A stretch of DNA of 64,000 bases from JBJFCE01 sp964437825 (GTDB lineage Bacteria; Bacillota; Clostridia; Lachnospirales; Lachnospiraceae). Location of the stretch: positions 1 through 64,000 of the forward strand of contig CAYTIH010000004.1 of NCBI GenBank assembly GCA_964437825.1. The letters run 5' to 3'. Position numbers and translations under genes: made by a program. Below the pieces are notes generated by a model that was not told where the DNA came from, did not search any database, and saw only the letters and a program-made list of their open reading frames with translations. Shown one piece after another: positions 45,469 to 54,308 of the stretch. Position 1 is the stretch's first letter; the number at the start of each line of letters is the position of its first letter.

Positions 45469-46578
45469 ATGGAAGAAAGATTAACCATTCAGGTCAATAA
45501 AAAACCGGCTTATGATATTGTATATCAGGAGGATTTTCAGGCTCTGAAAGCAGATCTGCTTGCAATGGAGCTGCAAAAGCAGAAAATTTGCATTGTCACG
45601 GATTCCAATGTCGGCCCTTTATATGCGGCGCAGGTCCGCGATAGTATTCTTGATACCTGTACCCATGTGGACATTTTTACCTTTCAGGCGGGAGAAATGA
45701 GCAAAAATCTCGATACGGTAAAAGAATTGTATCGTTTTTTAATAGAGCGTCATTACGTAAGAAAGGATATCCTATTGGCCCTGGGCGGCGGCGTGGTAGG
45801 GGATTTATGCGGATACGCCGCAGCAACCTACTTAAGAGGCGTTGCCTTTATTCAGGTTCCGACCACGCTTCTTGCGCAGGTGGACAGCTCCATTGGCGGA
45901 AAAACCGGAGTTGACTTTGAACAGTACAAAAATATGGTCGGGGCTTTCCATATGCCCAAGCTTGTCTATATGAATCTGAGTGTACTGAAGGATCTGGAAG
46001 ATCGTCAGTATTTTTCCGGTTTTGCCGAAGTCATGAAATCTGCACTGATCAGGGATGCCATTTTTTATGAATGGCTGATTGAAAACATGTACGAAATCTG
46101 CGAACGTGATATTACGGTTCTTAAGGAAATGGTATATCGCTGTAACCAGATCAAAAAGAGTGTTGTGGAAAAGGATCCGACCGAGCAGGGGGAGCGGGCA
46201 TTGCTAAACCTCGGTCATACGCTTGGACACGCAATCGAAAAATACAAAAATTTTGAGCTGCTGCACGGCGAATGCGTTGCGCTTGGCTGCGTTGCGGCTG
46301 CATATATTTCCTGGAAAAAAGAGCTTCTGTCCATGGAGGAATATTACGAAATCAGAGATATGTTTGTTCCTTTCAATCTGCCCATCACAATTGACGACAT
46401 TGAACCGGAAAAGATTGTAGCATTGACAAAATCCGATAAAAAGATGGAAGCCGGACATATTAAGTTTATCTTGCTCAAAAAGATCGGTAAAGCATTTATT
46501 TCAACGGAAGTAACCGAGGAAGAAATGCTAAATGCCGTAAAAGAAATTTATTTTGACGATGAGGATGCACGGGCATGA
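45469..46578 (+). CDS. aroB: 3-dehydroquinate synthase
   Basis: The 369-residue NAD-dependent enzyme makes dehydroquinate from DAHP, step two of the shikimate pathway. LALGGGVVGDLCGYAAATYL, the PTTLLAQVDSSIGGKTGVD substrate region and LNLGHTLGHAIEK (zinc histidines) are all intact. ATG 45469 follows ATGGAG; the longer ORF starts inside the terminator and is rejected. It overlaps lspA by four bases. Confidence 0.94.
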   Translation: MEERLTIQVNKKPAYDIVYQEDFQALKADLLAMELQKQKICIVTDSNVGPLYAAQVRDSILDTCTHVDIFTFQAGEMSKNLDTVKELYRFLIERHYVRKDILLALGGGVVGDLCGYAAATYLRGVAFIQVPTTLLAQVDSSIGGKTGVDFEQYKNMVGAFHMPKLVYMNLSVLKDLEDRQYFSGFAEVMKSALIRDAIFYEWLIENMYEICERDITVLKEMVYRCNQIKKSVVEKDPTEQGERALLNLGHTLGHAIEKYKNFELLHGECVALGCVAAAYISWKKELLSMEEYYEIRDMFVPFNLPITIDDIEPEKIVALTKSDKKMEAGHIKFILLKKIGKAFISTEVTEEEMLNAVKEIYFDDEDARA

Positions 46579-47141
46579 AAAACAAGAAAAAATGGCTGAT
46601 AGCCTTAGATATCATTTTATTCATGATACTGATTTTTCTGGATCAGTTTACCAAATATCTGGCAATCCGGAATTTAAAGGACGGCCGGGACATCAGACTG
46701 ATCAAGGATGTTTTTGAACTGCATTATCTGGAAAACAGAGGCGCTGCCTTTGGAATGCTTCAAAACCAGAAGATTTTCTTTATTTTTATAGCCTTTGTAA
46801 TTCTGGCTGCAATCTGTTACATTATTTATCGAATGCCGAATAAAAAGAAATATACGGCTTTTCATATTCTTTTGGCTATGATCGCATCGGGCGCTGTCGG
46901 CAACATGATCGACAGATTCCGCTATGATTATGTTGTGGATTTTCTGTACTTTAAACTGATTCATTTCCCGATTTTTAATGTAGCGGACATTTATGTGACC
47001 TGTGCAACTATTCTGCTTGCGATCCTGTTTATTTTTGTATATCAGGAAGAAGACCTTCACTTTTTAAGCATCCGGCCAAAAAAATACCGTGAAGTCAGGG
47101 ATGCATCCAAAGAGGAGCAAAAGACCGGCAATGGCAAGTGA
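46575..47141 (+). CDS. lspA: Lipoprotein signal peptidase (LspA)
   Basis: The 188-residue protein has four helices, with catalytic aspartates in GNMIDRFRYDYVVDFL and FNVADIYVT. It removes signal peptides from lipid-modified proteins such as the lipoproteins in this window. A basic C-terminal tail of about 25 residues is longer than usual. It overlaps aroB and runs just into the next gene, so the three are co-translated. Confidence 0.93.
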   Translation: MKNKKKWLIALDIILFMILIFLDQFTKYLAIRNLKDGRDIRLIKDVFELHYLENRGAAFGMLQNQKIFFIFIAFVILAAICYIIYRMPNKKKYTAFHILLAMIASGAVGNMIDRFRYDYVVDFLYFKLIHFPIFNVADIYVTCATILLAILFIFVYQEEDLHFLSIRPKKYREVRDASKEEQKTGNGK

Positions 47142-48081
47142 AAAACAACTGATCCGCTATACAATTACAGAGGAGCAGGATGGAGAACGGATTGATAAAT
47201 GCCTGACCCATTTGATTGATTATATATCCAGATCCAATATTCAAAAACGGATTAAGGGACAGCAGGTATTCGTGAACGGAGCGGCGGTAAAACCAAGTTA
47301 TCAGGTCAGCGCCGGAGACGAAATCAGCTTACAGGTCCCCGAAAACGAGGAACCGGACATTCCGGCCGAAGATATTCCGCTTGATATTCTGTATGAGGAC
47401 GAGGATATTCTAATTGTAAATAAGCCCAAAAATATGGTTGTTCATCCTGCCGCAGGCCATTATACCGGAACGCTGGTAAATGCCGTTATGTTCCATTGCA
47501 AGGACAGCCTTTCCGGAATCAACGGCGTGCTGCGGCCCGGAATCGTCCACAGGATTGATAAGGACACCACCGGTTCCGTAATCATCTGTAAAAACGACAT
47601 GGCGCATCTGCATATTGCGTCCCAGCTAAAGGAGCACAGCATTACCAGAGTATACCATGCAATCTGTTATGGTGTCATAAAGGAAGATGAGGGAACCATT
47701 GATAAAATGATCGGACGCGATACTCAGGACCGAAAAAAAATGGCGGTTGTTACCCAAAACGGCAAACGTGCTGTGACTCATTATAGGGTATTACAGCGTT
47801 TTCGCGATTACACTTATATCGAATGCCGTCTGGAAACCGGAAGAACACATCAGATTCGCGTTCATATGTCCTCCATCGGTCATCCGCTGTTGGGGGATTC
47901 GGTTTATACTTCCAGAAAACCCTGCTTTCATTTGGAAGGGCAGACCCTCCACGCAAAGACCATCGGCTTCATTCATCCCGGAACCGGCCGATATCTTGAA
48001 GTGGACGCCCCTTTACCCGAATATTTCAGACATTTACTTGAGATCCTGCAGCCTGCAAATCTCAAAGCCCAAGCACACTAA
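47131..48081 (+). CDS. RluD-type 23S rRNA pseudouridine synthase
   Basis: The 316-residue enzyme has an S4 domain (ERIDKCLTHLIDYISRSNIQ) and a catalytic domain with GIVHRIDKDTTGSVI, the catalytic Asp near residue 143. It isomerises uridine to pseudouridine in large-subunit rRNA helix 69 or a similar target; the exact site is not readable. ATG 47131 is preferred, with GAGGAG 13 bases upstream. It is last in the aroB-lspA unit and is followed by a terminator. Confidence 0.9.
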   Translation: MASEKQLIRYTITEEQDGERIDKCLTHLIDYISRSNIQKRIKGQQVFVNGAAVKPSYQVSAGDEISLQVPENEEPDIPAEDIPLDILYEDEDILIVNKPKNMVVHPAAGHYTGTLVNAVMFHCKDSLSGINGVLRPGIVHRIDKDTTGSVIICKNDMAHLHIASQLKEHSITRVYHAICYGVIKEDEGTIDKMIGRDTQDRKKMAVVTQNGKRAVTHYRVLQRFRDYTYIECRLETGRTHQIRVHMSSIGHPLLGDSVYTSRKPCFHLEGQTLHAKTIGFIHPGTGRYLEVDAPLPEYFRHLLEILQPANLKAQAH

Positions 48082-48096
48082 CAGAATTTGGAAGGC

Positions 48097-48124
48097 GGAA
48101 TCCCGTGGGATTCCTCTTTTTTTG
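48097..48124 (+). terminator. Terminator after the pseudouridine synthase gene
   Basis: GGAATCCC-GT-GGGATTCC is followed by TCTTTTTTTG. Confidence 0.8.
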
Positions 48125-48125
48125 A

Positions 48126-48154
48126 TTGAAGCCCATCCTAATGTAAGGTATAAT
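48126..48154 (+). promoter_or_regulatory. Promoter of the cytidylate-kinase-like gene
   Basis: TTGAAG (48126-48131) and TATAAT (48149-48154) are spaced by 17 bases, immediately after the preceding terminator. Confidence 0.65.
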
Positions 48155-48202
48155 AAAAGTAGATTTTCGCTATAAACAAATACAAAAAAAGGGGTGAAGC
48201 AT

Positions 48203-48829
48203 ATGGAAACGATTATTACAATCGGCAGACAATTTGGGTCCAGCGGACACGAAATCGGTCAAAAGTTAGCGGAATACTTTAACATCAAGTATTACGACAA
48301 GGAGCTTCTTACAAGAGCCGCGAAAGAAAGCGGTTATTGTGAAGAAATGCTTCAGAATAATGACGAACGTCCTACCAATTCTTTTTTGTATAATCTGGTT
48401 ATGGATACCTATTCCTTTGGCTATAACACATCTTCCTTTGTGGATATGCCGATCAGCCACAAGGTATTCCTGGCACAGTTTGATACAATCAAAAAGATTG
48501 CTGATGAAGGGCCGTGCGTCATTGTAGGCCGCTGCTCAGATTATGCGCTGGCAGATTATAAAAACTGCCTGAACATCTTCATTCATGCGGATGAAGACTT
48601 CAAGATCAGACATATTATGGAGAAGTATCAGCTTACCGAAGCAAAGGCCAAGGATATGATGGTCAAAAAGGATAAGCAAAGACAAAGCTACTATAATTAT
48701 TATTCTTCTAAGAAATGGGGCAGAGCGGACAGCTATGATCTGACCGTCAACAGTGCAAAGCTGGGGATTGAAGGCACTGTAAAGCTAATCATTCAATATG
48801 TCGAAGATTTTGAAAAAAGAGATAAGTAA
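48203..48829 (+). CDS. Cytidylate kinase-like family protein
   Basis: This protein of about 208 residues belongs to the cytidylate-kinase-like P-loop group (PF13189). ITIGRQFGSSGHEIGQKLAE carries the nucleotide loop, KYYDKELLTRAAKESGY the next helix and VIVGRCSDYALADY the family core. It is separate from true Cmk, and its substrate is unknown. ATG 48203 follows GGGGTG; the GTG at 48194 is less likely. Confidence 0.85.
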   Translation: METIITIGRQFGSSGHEIGQKLAEYFNIKYYDKELLTRAAKESGYCEEMLQNNDERPTNSFLYNLVMDTYSFGYNTSSFVDMPISHKVFLAQFDTIKKIADEGPCVIVGRCSDYALADYKNCLNIFIHADEDFKIRHIMEKYQLTEAKAKDMMVKKDKQRQSYYNYYSSKKWGRADSYDLTVNSAKLGIEGTVKLIIQYVEDFEKRDK

Positions 48830-48885
48830 ATTACGCAAAAATAAAATTACCTGAGAATTAAAACATAAGAAATACGGAGAGAACT

Positions 48886-50805
48886 ATGCTACATAAAAGA
48901 TTCAAAAAAGTACTGAAACAACTAACCGCGCTTCTTTGCGCAATCTGCATTTTTGCAGCAGGAGATATTCATGCCCAGGCAAAGGATAAAAGTACTGCAA
49001 TCGGTATCGGTATTGATGTATCCAGATACCAAAATGATATCGACTGGAATGCGGTTGCTGCAAGCGGTGTCCGGTTTTCCTTTATCCGGGTCGGCTCCAC
49101 AAAGTACGGAATTGATGCCAAATTCCATCAGAATATGATTATGGCTAATGCCGCCGGGATCAAAACGGGTGTCTACATTTATTCCTATGCACTGAATGCA
49201 GAGCAGGCGGCCGCAGAAGCGATGTTTGTGTTAAATGCAGTGCAGAACTATACCGTCAATATGCCTATCGTCATTGATATTGAAGATTCCACACAAAAAG
49301 CGCTGACTCCTGCACAGCAATCAGAAATTGCCAATACCTTCTGTGCCATTATCGAGTCCGCCGGCTACTACCCAATGGTATACGCCAGCAAAAACTGGTT
49401 TTTGACCAGAATGGGGCCGATTGCTTATGATAAGTGGGTTGCGCAATACAATGAAAGCTGTGATATAGAGGATGCTGCTTTCTGGCAGGCAACCAGCTCT
49501 GGAGTACTTCCCGGCATTGCAGGCTCTGTCGATATTGATTATCAGTATAAGGATCTGTCTGCAAGTATTATTCCGTACGGCTTTTTATATCGAAAAGGTA
49601 ATTTTTATTTTTACGAGAATTACAAAATGAAGACAAATTCCTTTGTCAATTTTGATAACGGTATGTTCTTTGTAGACGAATGGGGTCGTCGTGTCACAGG
49701 CTTTTACCCGATTGGCGGAAATATGTATTTCTTTAATCAGGACGGCCTGATGCTGACAGGTCTGCAAACCCTTGCCGGCAATACCTATTATTTTGGTCTT
49801 GACGGTAAAATGGCAATCGGTCTTACCTCCATCGGCGATCAGATTTTTATGTTCGATACAAACGGATGTATGTATCGGGGTTGGCTGAGTTCGGATGCGC
49901 TTTATTACTTCTATGACGACGGACACATGGCTCTCGGCTTATCGGCAATCGGAACGGATTATTATTACTTCGACGCAACCGGCCGCCTGTGCGTGGGCTG
50001 GCAGGATATTGCCGGTGCAAAGTATTTCTTTAATCCTGTGGGCGGTAAGATGATGTACGGCTGGATCAGCGACGGTACAGGAACGTTTTATACCGATTCC
50101 AGCGGTAAGATGTCAACCGGCATTATCGTTGTCGATGATGCGGTCTACAATATGGGAATCGACGGCAGAATGTTGTTTGGCTGGCAAACGGTTAATGGTG
50201 CGGATTGCTTCTTTGATCTCACAAGCGGAAAAATGCTGACAGGATGGAACATCATCGGAACGGATACCTATTACTTTGATCCTGCATCAGGTGCTAAGCA
50301 GACCGGATGGCTGAACTTAAACGGAAGTACCTATTATCTCGGTGCGGACGGAAAGCTTCGGATCGGCGTACAGACCATTGAAAATGCAGTTTATTATTTC
50401 GGTACGGACGGGAAGCTTCAGACAGGCTTTGTTTCCGACGGTATCAATACGTTCTATTTTGATCCTGCGACTGCCGTACAGTGCAGAGGATGGACATTCG
50501 TCGGCACGGATACCTATTTCTTTGCCATGGACAGCGGTATCATGTATACCGGACTCATGACCATAGGTGACCGGACGTATTTGTTTGACGCATCCGGAAA
50601 AATGCTGACAGGATGGCAGGTAATCGGAGGTCTGAAATTCTATTTCGGACCGGACGGTGCGATGATGAAAGGCATGATCAATGACGGAACAGGCATTTAT
50701 TATCTGGACCCGGCTGACGGACATCTGGTTACCAACACAGTTCTTGTCATTGACAATGTGACTTATATGTTTGATGCAAACGGAATCATTACGCTAGTGC
50801 AGTAA
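48886..50805 (+). CDS. Secreted GH25 lysozyme with cell-wall-binding repeats
   Basis: The 639-residue protein has a signal peptide (residues 1-32), then a GH25 muramidase domain, GIDVSRYQNDIDW with its catalytic acid near residue 44 and PIVIDIEDST near residue 125. About 400 residues of roughly 20-residue glycine-tryptophan-tyrosine repeats (GWQDIAGAKYFF, then MMYGWISDGTGTFYTD type) follow, like choline-binding/CW_binding repeats. It should cut glycan strands while holding the wall. An ACGGAGAG site precedes the ATG. Confidence 0.9.
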   Translation: MLHKRFKKVLKQLTALLCAICIFAAGDIHAQAKDKSTAIGIGIDVSRYQNDIDWNAVAASGVRFSFIRVGSTKYGIDAKFHQNMIMANAAGIKTGVYIYSYALNAEQAAAEAMFVLNAVQNYTVNMPIVIDIEDSTQKALTPAQQSEIANTFCAIIESAGYYPMVYASKNWFLTRMGPIAYDKWVAQYNESCDIEDAAFWQATSSGVLPGIAGSVDIDYQYKDLSASIIPYGFLYRKGNFYFYENYKMKTNSFVNFDNGMFFVDEWGRRVTGFYPIGGNMYFFNQDGLMLTGLQTLAGNTYYFGLDGKMAIGLTSIGDQIFMFDTNGCMYRGWLSSDALYYFYDDGHMALGLSAIGTDYYYFDATGRLCVGWQDIAGAKYFFNPVGGKMMYGWISDGTGTFYTDSSGKMSTGIIVVDDAVYNMGIDGRMLFGWQTVNGADCFFDLTSGKMLTGWNIIGTDTYYFDPASGAKQTGWLNLNGSTYYLGADGKLRIGVQTIENAVYYFGTDGKLQTGFVSDGINTFYFDPATAVQCRGWTFVGTDTYFFAMDSGIMYTGLMTIGDRTYLFDASGKMLTGWQVIGGLKFYFGPDGAMMKGMINDGTGIYYLDPADGHLVTNTVLVIDNVTYMFDANGIITLVQ

Positions 50806-50854
50806 TCAGCAGATCTTTGGCAGATCATTTTCGGTAGATCATTTTAAAAAAAAG

Positions 50855-50883
50855 TTGACAAATGCGAGAGTCACTGCTATTAT
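50855..50883 (+). promoter_or_regulatory. Sigma-A promoter of the rplU cluster
   Basis: TTGACA (50855-50860) and TATTAT (50878-50883) are spaced by exactly 17 bases. Confidence 0.75.
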
Positions 50884-50889
50884 GTATGA

Positions 50890-50988
50890 GTATGCCGCGT
50901 AACTAGGTTTTAAGATTATGATTATTTTCATAACACCAAAGTTAGCGAGTAAAACCGGGAATTCGGTTAGATATAGGAGGTGTTCCCT
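50890..50988 (+). ncRNA. Ribosomal protein L21 leader candidate
   Basis: The 100-base leader between the promoter and rplU contains two hairpins, TTATGA-TTATT-TTCATAA and AACCG-GGAATT-CGGTT (50953-50968), just ahead of an AGGAGG site. Position and structure match the L21 leader family of Firmicutes, which lets L21 repress its own operon. The match is by recollection; no covariance model was run. Confidence 0.55.
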
Positions 50989-51294
50989 ATGTACGCTATT
51001 ATAGCAACAGGTGGTAAACAGTACAAAGTTTCTGAAGGTGACGTTATCAAAGTTGAAAAGCTTGATGTTGAAGAAGGAGCTTCTGTTACTTTTGATCAGG
51101 TAATTGCTGTAAGCGATAAAGACCTTAAGGTTGGTGAAGACGTGGCAAAGGCAAGCGTCGAAGCTACTGCTCTTGAGCAGGGGAAAGGCAAAAAGGTTAT
51201 CGTTTATAAGTATAAGAGAAAAACCGGTTACCACAAAAAGAATGGTCATAGACAAGCATACACTAAGGTTAAGATCGACAAGATCAACGCATAA
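50989..51294 (+). CDS. rplU: 50S ribosomal protein L21
   Basis: The 101-residue ribosomal protein reads MYAIIATGGKQYKVSEGDVI, with the closing KRKTGYHKKNGHRQAYTKVK. A strong AGGAGGTG ribosome site places the start at ATG 50989. It is first in the L21 / Prp / L27 / Obg cluster, and high expression is expected from its promoter. Confidence 0.97.
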   Translation: MYAIIATGGKQYKVSEGDVIKVEKLDVEEGASVTFDQVIAVSDKDLKVGEDVAKASVEATALEQGKGKKVIVYKYKRKTGYHKKNGHRQAYTKVKIDKINA

Positions 51295-51309
51295 TTAGTG
51301 ATTTGAAAT

Positions 51310-51645
51310 ATGACAACGATTACAGTTTTAAAATCAGAATCCGGAATCTATAAAGGCTTTTATTGCATGGGGCATGCCGCAAGCAGACGTTTCTTTTTTG
51401 AAAAGGATATGGTTTGTGCAGCCGCATCGGTATTGGTCATAAATACGATTAATTCATTAGAAGAGTTATCAAAGGATCCGTTGACGCTTGTTACCAATGA
51501 GCAGACCGGTTTTATCAAATGCGATTTTCCGGTTGCTTTGTCGGACAGCGGACGTATTCTCATGGATTCCATGGTTCTGGGCTTACAGGGTATTGAAACA
51601 CAATACGGTAAGAAATATTTATCAGTAAACTTTAAGGAGGTGTAA
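51310..51645 (+). CDS. prp: Ribosomal-processing cysteine protease Prp
   Basis: The 111-residue protease cuts the N-terminal extension from ribosomal protein L27. The catalytic histidine is in GHAASR and the cysteine in DMVCAAASVLVINTINSLE. It lies between rplU and rpmA, as it does wherever L27 carries the extension. The next gene starts four bases after its stop. Confidence 0.93.
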   Translation: MTTITVLKSESGIYKGFYCMGHAASRRFFFEKDMVCAAASVLVINTINSLEELSKDPLTLVTNEQTGFIKCDFPVALSDSGRILMDSMVLGLQGIETQYGKKYLSVNFKEV

Positions 51646-51648
51646 ACC

Positions 51649-51933
51649 ATGTTGAATATGAACCTTCAATTTTTTGCTCATAAAAAGGGAGTTGGTTCTA
51701 CTAAGAACGGCAGAGATTCCGAGTCTAAGAGATTAGGCGCGAAGAGAGCTGACGGACAGTTCGTAAAAGCAGGCAACATTTTATACAGACAGCGCGGAAC
51801 CAAGATTCATCCCGGTGTTAACGTTGGAATCGGCGGTGATGATACATTATTCGCATTAGTGGATGGTGTCCTGAGATTCGAAAGAAAAGGAAGAGACAAG
51901 AAACAGGCTTCCGTATATCCGGTAGAGAAATAA
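51649..51933 (+). CDS. rpmA: 50S ribosomal protein L27 with cleavable N-terminal extension
   Basis: The 94-residue protein begins MLNMNLQFFAHKKGVGST. The segment up to FFA is the Firmicute extension and the mature protein starts at AHKKG or HKKG, so the Prp protease next door is its processor. AAGGAGGTG precedes the ATG. Confidence 0.96.
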   Translation: MLNMNLQFFAHKKGVGSTKNGRDSESKRLGAKRADGQFVKAGNILYRQRGTKIHPGVNVGIGGDDTLFALVDGVLRFERKGRDKKQASVYPVEK

Positions 51934-51945
51934 TACGATCTGAAA

Positions 51946-51980
51946 GAGCTTCAAACAAACACGTTTGGAGCTCTATTTTT
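51946..51980 (+). terminator. Terminator/attenuator between rpmA and obgE
   Basis: GAGCTTCAAAC pairs with GTTTGGAGCTC (one G-T pair) and is followed by TATTTTT. It lies just before the obgE start, so it probably lowers readthrough into the assembly genes. Confidence 0.65.
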
Positions 51981-51993
51981 GAAAGGAAACAAC

Positions 51994-53295
51994 ATGTTTG
52001 CAGATAGAGCCAAAATATATGTCCGCAGCGGAAAAGGCGGCGACGGACATGTATCCTTTAGAAGAGAAAAATATGTACCGGACGGCGGCCCGGACGGCGG
52101 CGACGGCGGCAGAGGCGGCGACGTTATCTTTGAGGTGGATGACGGACTGAATACCCTGATTGATTTCAGACATATTCGCAAATATAGGGCGGGAGACGGC
52201 GCTGAGGGCGGAAAAAAGAATTGCCGCGGCAAAGACGGCGATGACATAATCATCAAGGTGCCGGAAGGAACCGTCATCAAGGAAGAAGCTTCCGGACGCG
52301 TGATTGTTGATATGTCGGGAGAGTGCAGAAAATATACCCTTTTAAAGGGCGGCAGGGGCGGTAACGGAAATCAGCATTATGCAACCAGTACCATGCAGGC
52401 TCCCAAATATGCGCAGCCCGGACAGCCGGCACAGGAACTGAATCTCCTGTTAGAGCTAAAGGTAATTGCCGATGTCGGACTTGTCGGCTTTCCGAATGTG
52501 GGGAAATCCACCCTTTTATCAAGGACCACCAATGCCAGACCCAAAATTGCCAACTATCATTTCACAACGCTTAGTCCGAACCTTGGGGTTGTAGATTTGG
52601 GGGATGGCAGCTCTTTTGTCATTGCGGATATTCCGGGACTGATCGAGGGGGCCAGCGAAGGGATCGGACTTGGTCATGAGTTTCTCCGGCATATTGAGCG
52701 GACACGTATCTTTATTCATATTGTGGATGCGGCTTCTACAGAGGGCAGGAACCCAATCGAGGATATCTATGCCATTAATAAGGAATTAGAAGCCTATAAC
52801 GCGGATATGTCCCGTCGGCCGCAGGTAATTGCTGCCAATAAGGTGGATGCTATTTATTATGACCCCGAAGCGGGAGAGCCTCATCCGGTTCAGAAAATCA
52901 AGGATGAGTTTGAGCCAAAGGGAATTAAGGTATTCCCTATTTCAGCCGTAACCGGTGAGGGAATCAAAGAACTTTTGTCCTATGTGTATGAACAGTTAAA
53001 GAACCTTGATACAAAGCCTGTTATTTTTGAACAGGAATACTTTCCTGAATTTGAAAACGGCTATCAAAACGAACCGTACACAGTACAGTTTGATGAAGCC
53101 GCTAACGAATATGTCGTAGAAGGTCCGAGAATTGAAAAAATGCTCGGCTATACCAATTTGGAATCTGAAAAAGGCTTTCAGTTTTTCCAGAATTTTCTAA
53201 AAAAGAACGGTATTTTGGAAGAACTGGAACAGCTGGGCATACAGGACGGTGATACTGTCCGGATGTATGGGCTTTCTTTTGATTATTATAAATAA
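51994..53295 (+). CDS. obgE: GTPase Obg/CgtA
   Basis: The 433-residue ribosome-assembly GTPase has a glycine-rich OBG fold (GGDGHVSFRREKYVPDGGPD), a G domain with the P-loop GFPNVGKSTL and GDGSSFVIADIPGLIEGA, and a C-terminal OCT domain ending in VRMYGLSFDYY. ATG 51994 follows AAAGGA; the upstream in-frame TTG at 51979 lies in the terminator. Confidence 0.96.
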   Translation: MFADRAKIYVRSGKGGDGHVSFRREKYVPDGGPDGGDGGRGGDVIFEVDDGLNTLIDFRHIRKYRAGDGAEGGKKNCRGKDGDDIIIKVPEGTVIKEEASGRVIVDMSGECRKYTLLKGGRGGNGNQHYATSTMQAPKYAQPGQPAQELNLLLELKVIADVGLVGFPNVGKSTLLSRTTNARPKIANYHFTTLSPNLGVVDLGDGSSFVIADIPGLIEGASEGIGLGHEFLRHIERTRIFIHIVDAASTEGRNPIEDIYAINKELEAYNADMSRRPQVIAANKVDAIYYDPEAGEPHPVQKIKDEFEPKGIKVFPISAVTGEGIKELLSYVYEQLKNLDTKPVIFEQEYFPEFENGYQNEPYTVQFDEAANEYVVEGPRIEKMLGYTNLESEKGFQFFQNFLKKNGILEELEQLGIQDGDTVRMYGLSFDYYK

Positions 53296-53316
53296 TTCGT
53301 ATGAAAAGAGGAAATT

Positions 53317-53610
53317 ATGACAAGTAAGCAAAGATCCTATTTAAAAAGTCTGGCCGGTAATCTGGAACCGATTTTTCAGGTCGGCAAATCCAGTCTGACA
53401 CCGGAATTGACGCAGGCAATCGGAGAGGCATTCAATACAAGAGAGCTTATCAAAATCAGTGTTTTGAAAAATTGTTTCGATGATCCAAAGGAAATTGCCG
53501 CAATGGTAGCAGAACGTACCCGCTCCCAGGTAGTTCAGGTAATCGGGAAAAAAATCGTACTGTATAAGCCGTTTAAGGAAAATCCCAAAATTGTACTTCC
53601 TCTGGTATAA
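53317..53610 (+). CDS. yhbY: CRM-domain RNA-binding protein YhbY
   Basis: The 97-residue protein binds the ribosomal large-subunit precursor. LTSKQRSYLKSL-like MTSKQRSYLKSLAGNLEPIF and KNCFDDPKEIAAMVAERTRS match the CRM fold, as does the closing GKKIVLYKPFKENPK. It is a normal member of the obg cluster. Confidence 0.92.
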   Translation: MTSKQRSYLKSLAGNLEPIFQVGKSSLTPELTQAIGEAFNTRELIKISVLKNCFDDPKEIAAMVAERTRSQVVQVIGKKIVLYKPFKENPKIVLPLV

Positions 53611-53686
53611 ATAAAAGCCTATCACAATGGAAACTATACATGTTGAGAAACATGATCCATTCATGAGAGGGCGCAGGAGGCTCAAA

Positions 53687-54301
53687 ATGAAGCAAATCGG
53701 AATTCTTGGAGGAACATTTAACCCGATCCATAACGGACACTTAATTTTGGCTCAGAGCGCTTTAGAGCAGTTTGAACTGGATCAGGTTCTGTTTATCCCA
53801 AGCGGATGCTCTTATATGAAAAGGCATGTTCTGGATGCCGGTCTCCGCTTTGAAATGACTAAACTGGCCATAGAGAACAATCCTCTTTTTCAAATATCCG
53901 GTATCGAAGCGGACAGGCCCGGCAATTCATATACCTGTGATACTTTGACAAGGCTACAGGAAATTTATCCGGAGTGCAAATTCCATTATATCATCGGAGC
54001 GGATACCCTTTTTTCTATTGAAACCTGGCACAAACCCGAGCTTATTTTTGAGAATTGCAGCATCATATGTTCTAAAAGAGAGGGCTTTGGTACAGAAGAA
54101 ATGCAGCAAAAGAAGGATGAACTGACAGAAAAATATCATGCAGATATTCGCTTTTTAGAAGATCGCACTTTTGATATTTCTTCTTCTGAAATCAGGGAAC
54201 GTTTGAAAAATCACCTGAATACATCCTATTTTCTTCCGGAGAAAGTGTTGATCTATATAAAAGAGCGTCATTTATATCAATTCCGAGAAGCAAGGAGATA
54301 A
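53687..54301 (+). CDS. nadD: Nicotinate-nucleotide adenylyltransferase
   Basis: The 204-residue enzyme makes deamido-NAD from nicotinate mononucleotide. GGTFNPIHNGHLIL is the nucleotidyltransferase HxGH motif and ISSSEIRERL the C-terminal signature. ATG 53687 follows AGGAGG. The longer ORF starts in the previous gene's tail. Confidence 0.94.
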   Translation: MKQIGILGGTFNPIHNGHLILAQSALEQFELDQVLFIPSGCSYMKRHVLDAGLRFEMTKLAIENNPLFQISGIEADRPGNSYTCDTLTRLQEIYPECKFHYIIGADTLFSIETWHKPELIFENCSIICSKREGFGTEEMQQKKDELTEKYHADIRFLEDRTFDISSSEIRERLKNHLNTSYFLPEKVLIYIKERHLYQFREARR

Positions 54302-54308
54302 ATCCAAT

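Noticed and set aside
48886..50805. GH25 lysozyme as a phage lysin
   Set aside because: It has a signal peptide and wall repeats, lies 6.6 kb from the prophage among housekeeping genes, and no holin or tail genes are near.
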